This document shows, piece after piece, positions 25,518 through 38,900 of a stretch of DNA of 64,000 nt (position 1 is the first letter of the stretch; the number at the start of each line of letters is the position of its first letter). The translations under genes and the position numbers were made by a program. Below the pieces are notes generated by a model. That model worked only from the letters and a program-made list of their open reading frames with translations. It was not told the origin of the DNA and made no database searches. This stretch comes from Trichoplax adhaerens (taxonomy: Eukaryota > Placozoa > Uniplacotomia > Trichoplacea > Trichoplacidae), in contig NW_002060945.1 of assembly GCF_000150275.1 (NCBI RefSeq), positions 1,101,190 to 1,165,189 of the forward strand, given 5' to 3'.

Positions 25518-28500
25518 TTATGACATAACACCAAAAACTGGATTGTGTCTGCAGATACTGGGCCCATTCTCCATATAATCAGCTTTAGTATGACAAACGC
25601 TGTAAAATTCAGGCTATTGTTGATATAAATAATACATGCAATTATTGTACGATTGATAATAATTCTACCGTATTGACAAGAATCAAAGTTTACCGTAGCG
25701 GCTAAGAGACTACCACCAAACCAAACGGCATAACGTTGCATAGAATGTGATACTACTTGAACATCAATTGATGTAGGCTAAATCCGAGGAAGGAAAGAAA
25801 TAAAGGTAAAAGAAATGTTTCAGCATTAGCGTTGTTGAGTGTTTTTTACTCGTAAACTAAGTTAAAGAGTAACAACTATACTATGTATGATTCTGCGTAT
25901 GTACATTGGCAGTATATGCTTATATGTCCTCTTGTGAACCGTACACTCAAGTTACCTTTAATTTGCCTCCACTCAACTGTTCACTAATTCTTAAGCGGCT
26001 ATCTACCGTTCTTTTAACATCGCGCTGTAAACGCTTACCAAAATCCTTAAACATAGTCGACCCACCAGATAGTACAATATTCTAAAGTGATAAAAGAGCG
26101 AGAATTTTAATGAATCTCTACAGATTCATAGAATAATACTATATCCATAAGGTAGTGATTATGATATCATACCTTGTATAAAGGTCTACGAACATCAATG
26201 GGACAATTTTGAATTACTGTATCTACAACTTCTGATATTGGCGTTTGAAAATCTTCATTGCAAAACTAAATACAGCGAATAACGGTTATGCAGTAATTGT
26301 AGTAAAATGTATGATTGTTATTGAAAGATTGCAATATAAACTAACCTCCGGATGAAAATAGATCTCTGGACCAAGAAAGCGCTCGTATCCGACGTCAACG
26401 TTAAAAGGCTATATCAAACGGTTCGATTGATTAAAACGTTAACATAAAAATTAAACATTTATAAACATTATAGATCGATGAGGTTTACTTACTCGTTTAC
26501 TTATATTGTTGATACCCTCATATTTCTTAATCCACTTTGCCGGTTCTTTTTCATATTTTGCAAACTCTTTAGCAATGTCTGGACATATATAGCTGTAACG
26601 TTCCTATTTTTTTATAATGAGGATGAAACAATTACATACTATCAAAAGGCTTCGAAATTAAATACAATCGCCAAACCCGATACTAGCTAAGTAGGTATCT
26701 ATTTGCAATTTATACCTTGATTTGTTTAGCAGTTTCTAAAGACTGTTCTGGGGGTATTCCGACTTCTCGTTCTCTTAAGATTTGTTGTATAAAATGTGTA
26801 ATATCTCTACCAGCAATCGGTATATGCTTGATGCAACTTCCAATAACATATCCGTCCGCCTGATATTAAAATAAGTAAAAGCTGTTTACGCGAACAAAAA
26901 TTTAGTTGACAATGGCTTTTGAGGATAGCAAGATCCCTTACCACAGGTATGACATGTGTTACACCATCTCCAGAATCTATTACTGTGCCAGTCAGAGTTC
27001 TTTGTGATACCTCTCGTGACGTCCATGATGCTGCTAGAGCAAGTACAGCCTTATTCAAATAATAATGCAATATTGAATTATTAAAACCTTTTCAACAATC
27101 ACTGCCATTATACAGAATAGTTAAATCGTTTAACATCGTTATTAGTGTTCAGAAAACAAAACTTTCATCAATTGTATCAGACGGCAATTCCTATCATGTT
27201 ATGTTTTAGTTCATCATGTTCTTATTATCTTATGTAGTTGAATAGTAAGAGCTGAAATGTTGCTTTTTCGTACCTGAACAGCAATGTATAAGCCGGGGAC
27301 ATTGAATGATTCGAACATGATTTCTAATTTTAAGATTTTTAAATAAAATCACTTATTTTAAATTCCAATATTTTTTAATCAAATTACATTAAATTAATGA
27401 TATTGTAGGTTGATAGTATCGATGAATATACATATACAGTAAGTTAAATAGTCAGCGGTCAATATGCCGGGAATAGTCAGTTGGCTATACAGTACCTGCA
27501 GTATATTCTCTATTTTCTGGTGTATTGAGAGGAGGTTCCGTCTGGAAGTGAGAATTTGAAAGTAATAATTTTATCAGCATTGATAGGTAGTAGAGTGTAA
27601 CAATTATATTGATTAGTACCAATAAAAAGTAATGATCTTCCGGCTCCGCTCGTAAATATTTGAAAATGCACTGCTCCCAAAATCGTTCCTGTAATTTAAA
27701 AAGTCAGAATTAACTTTTATTGGTCGAAGACTAATGGAGAAATGCAAACCGATTATAGCTTTAGGAAGTCATTATTTTTGTATCTCTTCTTTAGGCATAA
27801 AAAGCTTACCATTAGATTCCAATCTTCTACGACACCGTGGCGAATAGGATACTATTTGATTGAAGTTAAGGCGATAGTTATATATAAATATTCAACCTTA
27901 GGGAATTTAATACTTGGATATATTGAAAATATTACCTTAGCGGCGTATGCAGGTTGTTCGAAACAGTCATCTCCAATATAGAAATCTGCAAGGTGAACAT
28001 GGAATACATTAGAAAGAGTTGATAGTACCAGTAACCTTGTCCATACTACAAATCATGCATGTTTTAGCATTTTATCATACTGTAGAACTATAGCAATCCT
28101 ATGCTTTCGTATGAGATTTATACCGAGATCATCGATTCCTCTAGCAATATTAGATCGAACGCCAGCAGATTCTTTAACTGCAATACCTAAAACGATAGAA
28201 AATTTAGTTTCAAGTTACCGATACTTTACTGTTTAGTCCAAACTTGCAAACTAATACACCATAAATGTTAAGAGCTAGAAGGGCGATCTATATTCGCCGT
28301 TAAACACTAGATCCTAATGATTACTACCAAAAATAATATTTTTAGTAATCCCTCAAATCTGCCGTTGACTTTAAATATTTGTCAAACTTTCTAAAGTCAT
28401 CAGTAATAAATTTCTAAGTATGCTTAATGGAGGAACAATATAAACGATAGCAATAATCGAAGTTTCAAATTTTTTAATTTCGGTAGCGTTTAAAGCATAA

Positions 28501-29144
28501 ATTATCGAAACATAAATTAAAGTACGTTGAGCTCCATTTTTATTTTTTTGTATAACTTACAACTAGGAAAGATATATTGTGGTTCAGGATTGCCAGCGTA
28601 ACCTAGCTTAGTATACCTAGAATTTGATACACAGATAGAACGAGTCAATGTTGTCAGTACGGTTTGCAGTATTTACTGAAGTAATACATAAGTCATTTCA
28701 ATCGTCAGAGTACAATGATCAACATGAAGCAACAGTATTATGACTGACATTCATTAAGTTTGCAGTTGATTTATGGCAAACTATTTTAGTCTGGATAGCC
28801 TAATCTTTTACAGTGAAGGCTATTTATGGTAGGTTTTTGAGGGATTAAGAAGTTGCGTAAATTTTTACCGCTTTGAAACAAAGACTGTCGGATTCACCCT
28901 ACACAGTCATCACTACATGTTTAAGCAGGAAATTGTACTAACAGCCGGTACATTACATTTATTACTACCGATAAGGAGCATTTGGTTGCAAGTTAATCAT
29001 CTATTCAATAATGGAGTAAATTGATGATAAAGTACGAATTCTAATTCCGAAAAGTTTCACGTATAATTATAATTGATAGTACCAACTACTCTGTTCTTAC
29101 CCTGTGCCGTTATCAATTACTGCTGCAGGTAACCGCGTAGCCAT
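25518..29144 (-). CDS. ACTR3: Actin-related protein 3 (Arp3), complete
   Basis: Arp3 subunit of the Arp2/3 complex, which nucleates branched actin filaments. Sixteen coding exons, in transcript order: 29144-29101, 28616-28561, 28186-28124, 27985-27936, 27851-27810, 27688-27620, 27541-27496, 27323-27274, 27049-26942, 26859-26716, 26603-26493, 26408-26346, 26265-26173, 26081-25956, 25777-25694, 25613-25518. Phases close to 414 aa (human 418). It opens [15 protein letters not shown], then YTKLGYAGN (phosphate loop), [38 protein letters not shown] (second phosphate loop), [53 protein letters not shown], and ends [11 protein letters not shown]. The segment after KESAG is about four residues shorter than in human. 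An AG 13 nt upstream of the ATG suggests a 5' UTR intron. Confidence 0.97.
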
Positions 29145-30957
29145 TTCTTCTGGTAACTAGAAATATAAAGCGTCAAGAATTAAAATTATAAGCATTAGTT
29201 TTATAATAATAAGAAAGCTACACTGGTGGTAAGTTTAAGCGAAATGAGATTAGGGCGTTCATCCACAAAGGCAAAGCAATTAAGTTTTAGCGCTGTACAC
29301 AAGGTAGATACTGTAGATATACTACGAATCAATCTTGGTGTAGGGGTTGATATTCATTATGATGACTGTAACTAAAACAGGATTTGTACTCTTTTAAGAT
29401 GGTAGAAACAAGATTTTTAAATGGTGACGACTAGTGATTACGAGTTCGAATGGAAATAAAACGACAATTTTAAACTTATGCAAATTATTGCCTTTCGATT
29501 AGTGTGTAATTTACTCGTTTGATGTACAATGGAATAAACTGTATGCTGATTACCAAGTATACAGCGTAAAATAGCAGTGTAATTGAAAATGATCAGTTGT
29601 AAAAGTTTGACTTTGTAATTTCTAGCTTAAAAAGGATCCAATTTGTGGTTTGTACAATAGAAAAATATCATTTCAAATGATGGCGAGTGGGGTGAAGACT
29701 CCATGTTGGGTGGTGTAAAGTACTTCACTTACTTCTATACTGGATGAATAAATTACCTTATTTCACGTCACACGCTTACGTGGTTATGAATTAATAATTA
29801 ATCAATTCTTATCGCAAAATGAGAAAGCGTAGCTGACGTTTTTGGTTAAAATGCAGCGCTTAAATTCATTCTCAGTTGCTATCGTTCATTAGCTTGATGC
29901 TATTACTACTCATAACTGAGTCGTTTCTTACAGGGATATAGTACTATATATAGTATATGATTTGGCTCATTTTTTATAGCCAAAGTAACGAGATTGGCAC
30001 ACCCATTTGGTACGATACGACATCTTTTATACAACGTTGACTTTTTTAATTCTATTGCAGTATAATATGGGCAATTTATCGGATTAGTTCGTTGGTAAAG
30101 ACATTATGTTACAAGTTGGATAGTACAATGAGAATAAGTTTGATTAAAGGCGCAGTCGATATGTTATACCTGTAAGACGCAATGATTAAGAACAGTTTGT
30201 AAAGATAATGACTTTTGTTTGAGTTGGCTTGTGAAAGTTACTACTGTGAAATGTATCGTTGAGTCTGTAAAATTAGTCGTTCAAGATTGATGTGTAGGAG
30301 AAGCTACAACATCGTATGGCTATGGACTGTATTGGAAGCATTTTACTGTATAGAATCAAGGTAGAGATCGTTTCCATTGGAAGATCTCCTTTTGACTGAG
30401 TCATTTTGACGAGGTGTACTCTGTAGCACCGTAGCGAGGCCTTTATCCTATAGCAGCCGACTTGAATTAGCGGCGATAACTGCCAAAATGAGAAAAAATT
30501 TTGGCTTCTTCCTCAACTGTATAAATTGCATCGATACAAGGAAAGCATTTCATTTCGACAAGAGTATTACTAGTACGGTGTAAAGTAATCGATAGGCTAG
30601 GTAAGAATTTTTTCCTTCAATGAAGAAAAATTCATTCTTGTCTAACTGACACGTCTAGCCACAGTGTGGCAAGTAGCTTTCGATGCCTGGTTGAAAGCTA
30701 CTAGTTTTAAGGGGCAAATTTTCAACATTAATATTGGGTAACAGCGTTATACTAAAGAATGAAATGTATTTTAATTCAATTTAAGAATTATACCTGTTGA
30801 GTTAATAATTGAAGAAAAGAGAATTTCAAGAAGAACCAAGGCTACCAAGCATGAACTAGCTCTTAATTTCCAAGATGGCACGGCGCAGCTAACACAGTCG
30901 AGTAGAGAAGTGAAAAAGTCCCAACTAGCGTTTTCGTCAGCGGCTTTGCCTACTTTT

Positions 30958-32395
30958 AGTGTACTGTACAGTAGTATATGGGACTATGGGTACGGTGGTG
31001 TGCCCTACACTGTAGCATTGCTACGGCCACCACCACGACTTTTAGCGGTCACCGGTCATCACTCAACTCAATCTTGCGAAAAGTCGTGTTGGCCGCATCA
31101 GTGCTACAGACGGACAGATCATTTATGAACTATACCCTGCACAGTACACTGTACTGTACTGTATTATATTGTACAATAGAGTAGCATGGCCTAGACTTCT
31201 TCTACTGTACTGTACTGTAGACTGTAGTCCATGACGGTACGATTAATCATCGAGAACTGCATACTGTACTGTAGAGTGAAAAGTCCTGTTGCACCTTGTG
31301 ACTGCGGCTGTACAGTACAGTGTACAGTACTGTACAATGAGATCCGTTTTCTTTGATACAGTACTGTACTATACTCAGTGTACTGTACTGTGCTTCATCA
31401 CTGCTGCTGTCCGTCCGTGTCGTCTCACTCACTCAGTAACGATGGACTTTTCGAAAGTACAGTTACTGTACAGTACTGTACTGTATTTTTACAGTAACCT
31501 CGTCGACACGCCATCCCAGAACTATGGACTGATAGATTGACGGATTATACGGATTAAGCTACTGTACTACAGTACTCTTACTACTCTACAGTACAGTACT
31601 GTACGTTACGTACAGTACAGTACTGTACTGTGCGCTCCTTTCGAAACTAAAAACTGTACTGTACAGTACAGTACAGTACACTGTACAGAACGTACTGTAC
31701 TGCAAAAGAACATGGAAAAGCAGACGGTGTTTCAAGATTAATTGAAGATTTTACAATTGAAGCTGTTAACGAGCGTTAATTTGATGGATGTTGTCATTTT
31801 CGGAGATATGAAAAATTCGAGGGGTGACGAATGTAGTGATGCACCCATATTTGATTAAAAAATTACTCTATACAAGAACGACTTGGAATGTTATCCTCCG
31901 TGCAGAAATAATTTCAATCAAGTAAAAGTGTCCAATGAATTAGAAGGTTATGCACACCTACAGTACAGTACTGTACACTGTACAGTACAGTATACTGTAG
32001 TAGTACAGTACTGTACAGTAGAACAAAGTACAGTACGGTACTGCACTATTGTATAATGTACAGTACTGTACAGTACTGGTAGTGTTAGCTCATGAATTTG
32101 GGGATACAATTTGAAATGATCAGCCTGCTCAATAATCGGCGTGTCGCATTTGTAGTACTGTATACTGAATGATCATTTCCTATTCCTCTCTCTCTTTAGC
32201 TGGCAATAAGCTTGGCATAGACTACGAGTCGATGCCGAGGTAAATCTACTTGCTACCGTAGCATCGATGCCATTTGGTGAGTTACTGATCGCCTTAGGGT
32301 CTGGGGCTATGATACTGATTACAGTACTGTACACTGTACAGTGCAGTCCAATATTCCAAGTACTGTACAGTGTACAGTACAATATAATAAATAAA
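30958..32395. repeat. Self-complementary TACTG/TACAG pentamer array
   Basis: Dense clusters of the 5-mers TACTG and TACAG, in places directly abutting (for example GTACTGTACAGTACTGTAC types), at about 30958-30975, 31139-31220, 31262-31400, 31450-31500, 31556-31700, 31960-32080 and 32320-32385. Since TACTG and TACAG are reverse complements up to rotation, a run of one followed by the other on the same strand forms a perfect palindrome. Translations of this DNA read as YCTVLYSTV-type low complexity. Isolated copies are scattered through other non-coding parts of the window. Confidence 0.9.
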
Positions 32396-32615
32396 TAAAT
32401 AATAATATTATTATGACGTAACTGCATGTCAGGCAAGTTGACTAATCAATCGAGATCCTAGAGTACAGTAGTTGACGAGGCTGCTGATAGAGTAGCAATC
32501 CCTGAACTGTATCATACAGTGTCATTCTTTCACATGACTTCACTTGGACGCAAGTCAACCTTCAGGAGTACTGACGTGCAGATACAGTCGTTCTACAGAG
32601 AGGAGCTAGAAAAAA

Positions 32616-32729
32616 ATGTCTAGTACAGTGTCGATAACACCGCTGGCAGGCCTAAAGGCTAGAGGCAAGCTTAGACAGCCAAGTGGATCAATCGTTGCAG
32701 CCAGGCAGCCACCTGCTTCTGCTCGTTAG
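32616..32729 (+). other. Short Arg-rich ORF upstream of DNAJC13, possible uORF
   Basis: An ATG after an A-run opens a 37-codon frame starting MSSTVSITPLAG, rich in Arg, Ala, Pro and Gly, ending in TAG at 32727-32729. It lies 250 bp before the DNAJC13 ATG in a patch clearly GC-richer than its surroundings. It could be an upstream ORF in the DNAJC13 leader or simply promoter DNA. No family is recognised. Confidence 0.2.
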
Positions 32730-32856
32730 GACCGACACTCGAGCCACTTGACTTAGTGGACGGGAATTTTGGGGGCAGCCATATTACCTTAGTCAAGCTT
32801 GTTGGCGGAATAGTCGACAAATATTCATTCGTAACAGTCAATTCTATTAATTAACT

Positions 32857-32870
32857 GCCATCTTGTCATT
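32857..32870 (-). promoter_or_regulatory. YY1-like motif upstream of DNAJC13
   Basis: GCCATCTTGTCATT on the + strand is CAAGATGGC on the - strand, the core of the metazoan YY1 site. It lies about 110 bp upstream of the DNAJC13 ATG. A second CAAGATGGCA is at 30871-30880 in the same divergent interval. Confidence 0.35.
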
Positions 32871-32978
32871 GATTATTAGCTACAAATACATTGGTTGCTT
32901 GGTATTTCTTGCCAAAACCATTTGCTATCATTGCCAAACGGTACTCCAGTCCATAGTGCCACACAGACGGCAGTGAAG

Positions 32979-35900
32979 ATGTCTGTTTGCCAAGGAAACG
33001 AAAATATTGCAAGTTATTATACAACCAAACACTCATGGCGTGGAAAGTAAATCCATTTTTTAAAACAAGTTATATCTTTTTTCTTTCATTATAGAGCGTT
33101 GTAGATAGAGATGAGGCATGTTCAATAACATTTGTAGACACTTTTTTCTCAAGGATAAAGTGACTGTGTTTCACTACTTGGCGCTCTATCGCTAAACGTC
33201 TTGACTATTGACTAATACAACGATACGATTGATATTGATTTGATGGTCTCCGTTTCATTCTTCAGCCTTTCCTTACTTCTAATGTATTTCCTTTCCATGG
33301 ATTCTAGATATAAAAGGATCTTTTCAGTGGGCAGCAAGGCTATAACAACGTATAATCCTAATACGTTAGAAATAACCAATCAGGTAGGATAAAGCCATGA
33401 TACAATTTAGTCGATGTTGATCAACTTGCAGTAGCAGGCCTCAAACGAAGCGAGATACATTCTGCTATCGTACAACGCACGTACTATGTACGAGTTCTTC
33501 AATTACTGAAAGTGATCCCCTTGCAACGCTTTCTATGTATAGTTGGTTGATTATATTTAAATTGATTTAATGACAGCCTACCAGTTGCATGATCACATCG
33601 AATAAATCACTCGTGTAATAGCTTACCATGGACTGTCTAAATTTTTACCAAGGCATATTCTGAAATTGAATACTTTTGAAATCGATCTCTTCAGTACTAG
33701 TCGTAATAAAAAAGAAGCAAACTAAAAACAACTTGATAAATCTCCAAATGGGTCATCACGTTATTTTAGTAAGACAAATTGAACACTACACCGTTACAAG
33801 AGGAATGGACTATTATTAGGAGTAGTTCAACGCTAGCTAGCTATGCGGTACAAAGGATTCATTTTGTCATTGACACCCCTTTTTTATCAACTTTCAGCTA
33901 AGGTTTTAGCGTAGATGATACTTTCATTTGTCAAAGAGCACAGTACCCGAGTGAAGAATAGTTGTACTCGTAGTATTATTTTTGCACCTGCAGATAGTTT
34001 ATATGATATGTCCTACACACAGCATTGTTTGCTTATGCTGAATCAACTATGTCGGAGGATAACATTTTCAAATATGGTGCTTGTTGTCGTAATGGTTGAT
34101 AATCATGGATAGTTGCAAAGAATACCTCTACTGCAGGATAATAATATTTTTTTTATTTTCACAATACTACTTGCAATCGATAAAGACGCACTTGATGATA
34201 GTACAATACTGTAATAATAGTAATAATACTCAGACTTTGTGGTAAACACTGATTCTTCTTACGTTGTTGTTACTTGGAATTTTGATACTACTTTACTATT
34301 TTAAATTAATTTAGTGGGCCTACACCGACTTTTTTGGTATACAAATCACTCCCAAACCCGGCTATGAATTTACCATTACCATTAGGAAAGGTATGATTAT
34401 TACTACTAAATTGATCGTTGTATACTGGGTAGAATTTTTAGTGATTAGGGTAAACTGCTGGAATTGATCGTTACATTAGCAGTACGCAAGTAGTTAAATT
34501 TATGCATGACAGCTGTTATAAGTTTTGTTTTTATGAAAATGCAGAAAAAATGCATCCATGCCAGTGTCGTATCTAACCAAGCCATCAATGAGGCTAGTAC
34601 TTATGTGCAGTACCTTAATTTGAATATCGTATTCTTAGGTAAAAAATCGCAAACTATGACCTTTTCAACGGAATATCGAGCAGATGTGATCACGGAAGCA
34701 TTGGTTAGTTAACTATTCAATACATGCATGATTATGTTATTATATTTATACATCGGTAATGACCTACTGTATATTAACAGACTAGATCTTTTTGAACCTG
34801 TAAGACTCGTGTATCTTAGATATACAACTTTATTAATGTTGACAGCGCTTTAGGGGTTCATATGCCACCGATAGAGAAAAACGGATTACTGAAGATGTTA
34901 GAATTACAATTGTTAAACACTTTACATTTTTCTTACATCATTCTACTTGTATGCTGTAATTAATATTAATACGTAAACAATAGTAATAATGAAATTATAT
35001 CTTTGGCATTGCTTTGTAGAGATATGTTGCTTATAAGCAGCATTGGAGTGATACTCGTGTTCAAACAATCTTACAAGTAAGTTTACATAAATAATACTTG
35101 CATAATGAACTTACTTTCTCCAAGATTAGGCCTGTAGTCCTTAATTCAAATAATGCTATGCAAATTGATAAACTCCATCTAATTGAATGATATGCAAGTA
35201 ATTGTAAATTTGTCGCAAATTATTCTTTAGGTCACGCCGGCATCTTTAGATCAAATCAACCCTGCTACTGGAAATTTAACTTGTAGCTATGATTATAAAG
35301 ATATTGAAGGCATAACAACAGTACGTTACGTGATAGTAAAAACATTTAACTTTTGTATGAGGGAGATTTTTGAATAAAAATAAATCTCTTCATAGAAAGT
35401 GTTTCTGAAAGAGGCTACATTGATGACATTTACTATTTCAGGTATCTGATTGCCCAGGAGGTTTCGCTGTTATTCATGGAGGTTTTGGTAGATTGGTAAA
35501 TGTTATTTTATGTACGCGTATATCAAATTATTCATCAGTAATTCTAACATATACTATTACTGGTCGTCATTTTCTTGTAGCATGTATTTGCTTCTGAAAG
35601 CCGGGATGAAATTTTAAGGAAAATCACAGAATTATCTCTCAATGTAGTCGGTTATAGTATCAGGTATTTACGTTCGAGTAGTTACTTACAGTAGATAAAA
35701 ATGTGCTCAATAGGTAGCTATGCATAATAGTGGTAATAATTGTTGATTGTATTAAGAACTAGCTTGAGAACTCTTGTTTTAATGATGCGCTATGAAAATT
35801 GCTTGATTTTTTTACAGAGTCCGAAAAAATCCAATCACATTGACTGAATTTGAGGAAAAACGACTAGGAAAATTTAGGTTGTTTACGAACATAATGAAAT

Positions 35901-38900
35901 TTGGTGCCTGTATAAAATTATAAAGGAGATATTGCATATTATTAGTAGTAGTAAGGTTATCCTGTATTAAGTATATCTGTCTTCTGTTGTAGTGATGATG
36001 AACATATCACATCTCTGTCTGAGTTCAGAGTTCAAAAGATAACAAATAGATATCCGGTTAGTATAAATTTCTCCTAATATCTTACCATTATTCAGTTTTT
36101 GCTATTCACAATTACTGAGGAGGTTAATATTGAGGCATATATATTGGTTATATTTAATTCTGCTAGGATCCGACTTCTCGCTTATTTTGCTTAACCGAAA
36201 CCTGTATTATTGAACGAGATCCAGCAACTTATAATATTGTTACATGTCGGCCATTTGGCGATATTTATGCTTTAATCCGTTATTCTGACAATCCGCAAAA
36301 GTTTGCTGTAGAATATATTCGTGGTCAAATAAGAAAATATTATTCTACCGAAAGGTGATAAGCTACTATAAATATTTTATTTTCGTAGAAAGTTTACAGT
36401 TATATAATATATCATATTTTACACCATCTAGAGATTCGCTTCTCGCAAGTGTTTTAGATGGAGCTAGAGCTGGTGGCAATTCTGAAGTTTGTGTTAAAAT
36501 GCTCGAAACAAAGAGAGGATTAAGATTTGGACCATTTCATTCTCCAGTGGATGAAGATATAGAAAGCTTACTTCTGAAATGGCTACAAACTCCGCCAAGT
36601 ATGCAAAATAATGTATTCTTTGGTGGAGAACGTAAATCTTTATATATTAATGTGAATATCATAATGTATATATCTCGTAGGCTCTGGTATCAGTGAGGCT
36701 ATCGAACGTTTTAATGCCAACATATCATACAGCGGATTATTGTATGCTGTAACGCAAGAAGTAAGTAAAATCTCAAAGTACTCACCTTAATTTCAGGGGT
36801 GCCTGTAATTGTTAATATTTAACTTAAATTTTATAGGGATTATTTGCTGAAAATAAAGAAAAGCTCATAAATGGAGCTCTTATTGCTTTCTTACTAAATG
36901 AGCGTAAGTTAAAAACCAACGGGTAGAGTAATTACGTTATACTATACATATCTAATAGTTATGTCACTGATGTAATTTTACAATATATGCATTAGGAAGC
37001 CATGATACTTTGTCGAATGATGAAATTGAAGCTCAGTTTCATGTCTTACGTCGCATAGTTGCATCAAAAATTGGATTTCAAGCATTTACTACATTACCTA
37101 GGTATTTATTTCCTGGCTTTAACCTAAAACGTTGCTTAATGCGGTACCATAATTGTTGGGATTTCAAACTTATACTTACACTGACTGAATTACTCGTAAA
37201 AATCACATTCTTCTATTAGTTTCCGTGAAAAAATTGGTGGCAAGATACTAAAATCCCTTAAAAGAAACAACGATGGAATTTCTCATGCTGCTATTGATAT
37301 GTTATGTGCTTTAATGCAGGTAATGGTTTATAATTGAATAACAATTTATATCGAAATTTATAAAACTAAAACTGAAATACTTATATTTTAGCCTATGCAT
37401 GCAAATTACGATCTCCGTCAAGAGCAGCTGAATAAATCATCATTATTATCGTCTTCTTCTTTCGTGGAAAATTTGTTGAAACTACTAGCTAGCCACGTTG
37501 TATGTCCATTAGATATCAAGTACTTTGTAAACGTTGCTATGACAATTCACTAAAGCGTCCGTTTTGATTTAGGATCGCGGAACTGGAGCACTGGTCGTTA
37601 GTGCGTTACTAGATTTTATAACTTTCGCATTATGTGCTCCTTACAGGTGATATACGAGACAACAATACCTGATTTAAAATTTTATTTCTCATTACATCGC
37701 ACTGTAGCTATAATTTCGTTGTGTAGTGATATATAAGCATTTACTAATTGATCTTTTTCATATGGACTTATGCGTAGTGAAACTACTGATGGAGCACAAT
37801 TTGATACAGTATTGGAATTGGTAGCTGACCTCGGAAGATCATTCTTTAGATTATTTGAGGTAACCTATTACATTCGTAACGGAATAATATGTTTTTCGCT
37901 AGTTGTGATATTGAAAAAAACTTGTTTTTGTAGCATCCTTCCCTTGCAATTCTGAAAGCTGCTGGGCTGATAATGAAGTCATTAATTGAGGTAAATAGGT
38001 TATATGAAAATATTTAATATAATCAAACCCTGGATATTGTACTTTAGTACCATGATGCAAATATTTCTGTCATCGTTAAATAGGAAGGCAATGAAGAAGT
38101 ATCAACGAGACTCCAGGAACTAGCATTATCGGAAGGGGCTCTTCCCCGACATGTACATATTGCTATGTTTACAAGTAGTACGGACGGTAGAATGTTGACT
38201 TTAAGGTATAACTTGTATAGCATTGTAGTGTGATGGTAGTTCTTTTTGGTATGCGTTGTATTCAAGGCATACTAATAATTATACTTATTTAAAACTTTCG
38301 ATAGGCAATTGAGTCGGCATCTTGTAAGCTTATGGACTGAAGGAAATCCCAAAGCCATGGAACTATTTGGTAGAATACTGGTAAGCCATGAAAATGCCAG
38401 CATTGATTCATAATTATATTATCAAAACAGATAGATTTATTAAATTACTAAAAATTAAAGTTAAGTAACTGGGCTTGATCGTAAATTCATTCATCACTCA
38501 TACATAAATATTTAATTATTTCAATTATTAATTGAAAAATTTTATTTTATGTTAAACTAACCGTTATTTTCATATTATTCATATAGCCCGCTGGCTTAGT
38601 AGCATATCTAGAATCTTCTGATGTTGCTCCGGATGACGATATTGATCGTATGCACGTCCGTGATAATATGAAGCTCGCTAAGGTTCATTATTGATTTAAA
38701 GTGAAGTGTGTGCACTGTATGCTAAGAAGTAGGTGGCAAGTTGTGAACATTTCTAAGTAATTTAGTTTATAATATTTACTAGGTCGCATCATCGAAAAAT
38801 AAAAAAAGTTTACAGCGGCAACAGATTGAGGCGCTGCTTATACATTGGAAAACACGTCTTGGAAGGCAGAAACCAGAGGTAGACTGATTATTATAAATAT

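Larger units (their letters stand above)
29145..32978. other. Divergent intergenic region between Arp3 and DNAJC13
   Basis: About 3.8 kb head-to-head interval that should contain both promoters. It includes GC-richer patches (about 30830-31110 and 32640-32800), YY1-like CAAGATGGC motifs, a short ORF at 32616 and the pentamer array described separately. Open frames inside the array are by-products of the repeat. No protein-coding gene is recognised. Confidence 0.6.

Noticed and set aside
25505-25741. Single minus-strand frame ending in an apparent alternative Arp3 C-terminus
   Set aside because: It reads through an intron. The true Arp3 end is spliced from 25694 to 25613 and terminates at 25518 with the conserved VFGVMS ending.
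30910-31540. Several overlapping open frames on both strands
   Set aside because: They are translations of the TACTG/TACAG pentamers in different frames, low complexity and mutually antisense.
32173-32436. Minus-strand frame of 87 codons
   Set aside because: Half of it is pentamer-derived. The rest looks protein-like, but no family or splice partner could be identified.
34790-34800. AACAG acceptor at 34780 as start of DNAJC13 exon 5
   Set aside because: The required phase gives an in-frame TGA. The GACAG acceptor at 34845 gives [17 protein letters not shown], which aligns with the family.
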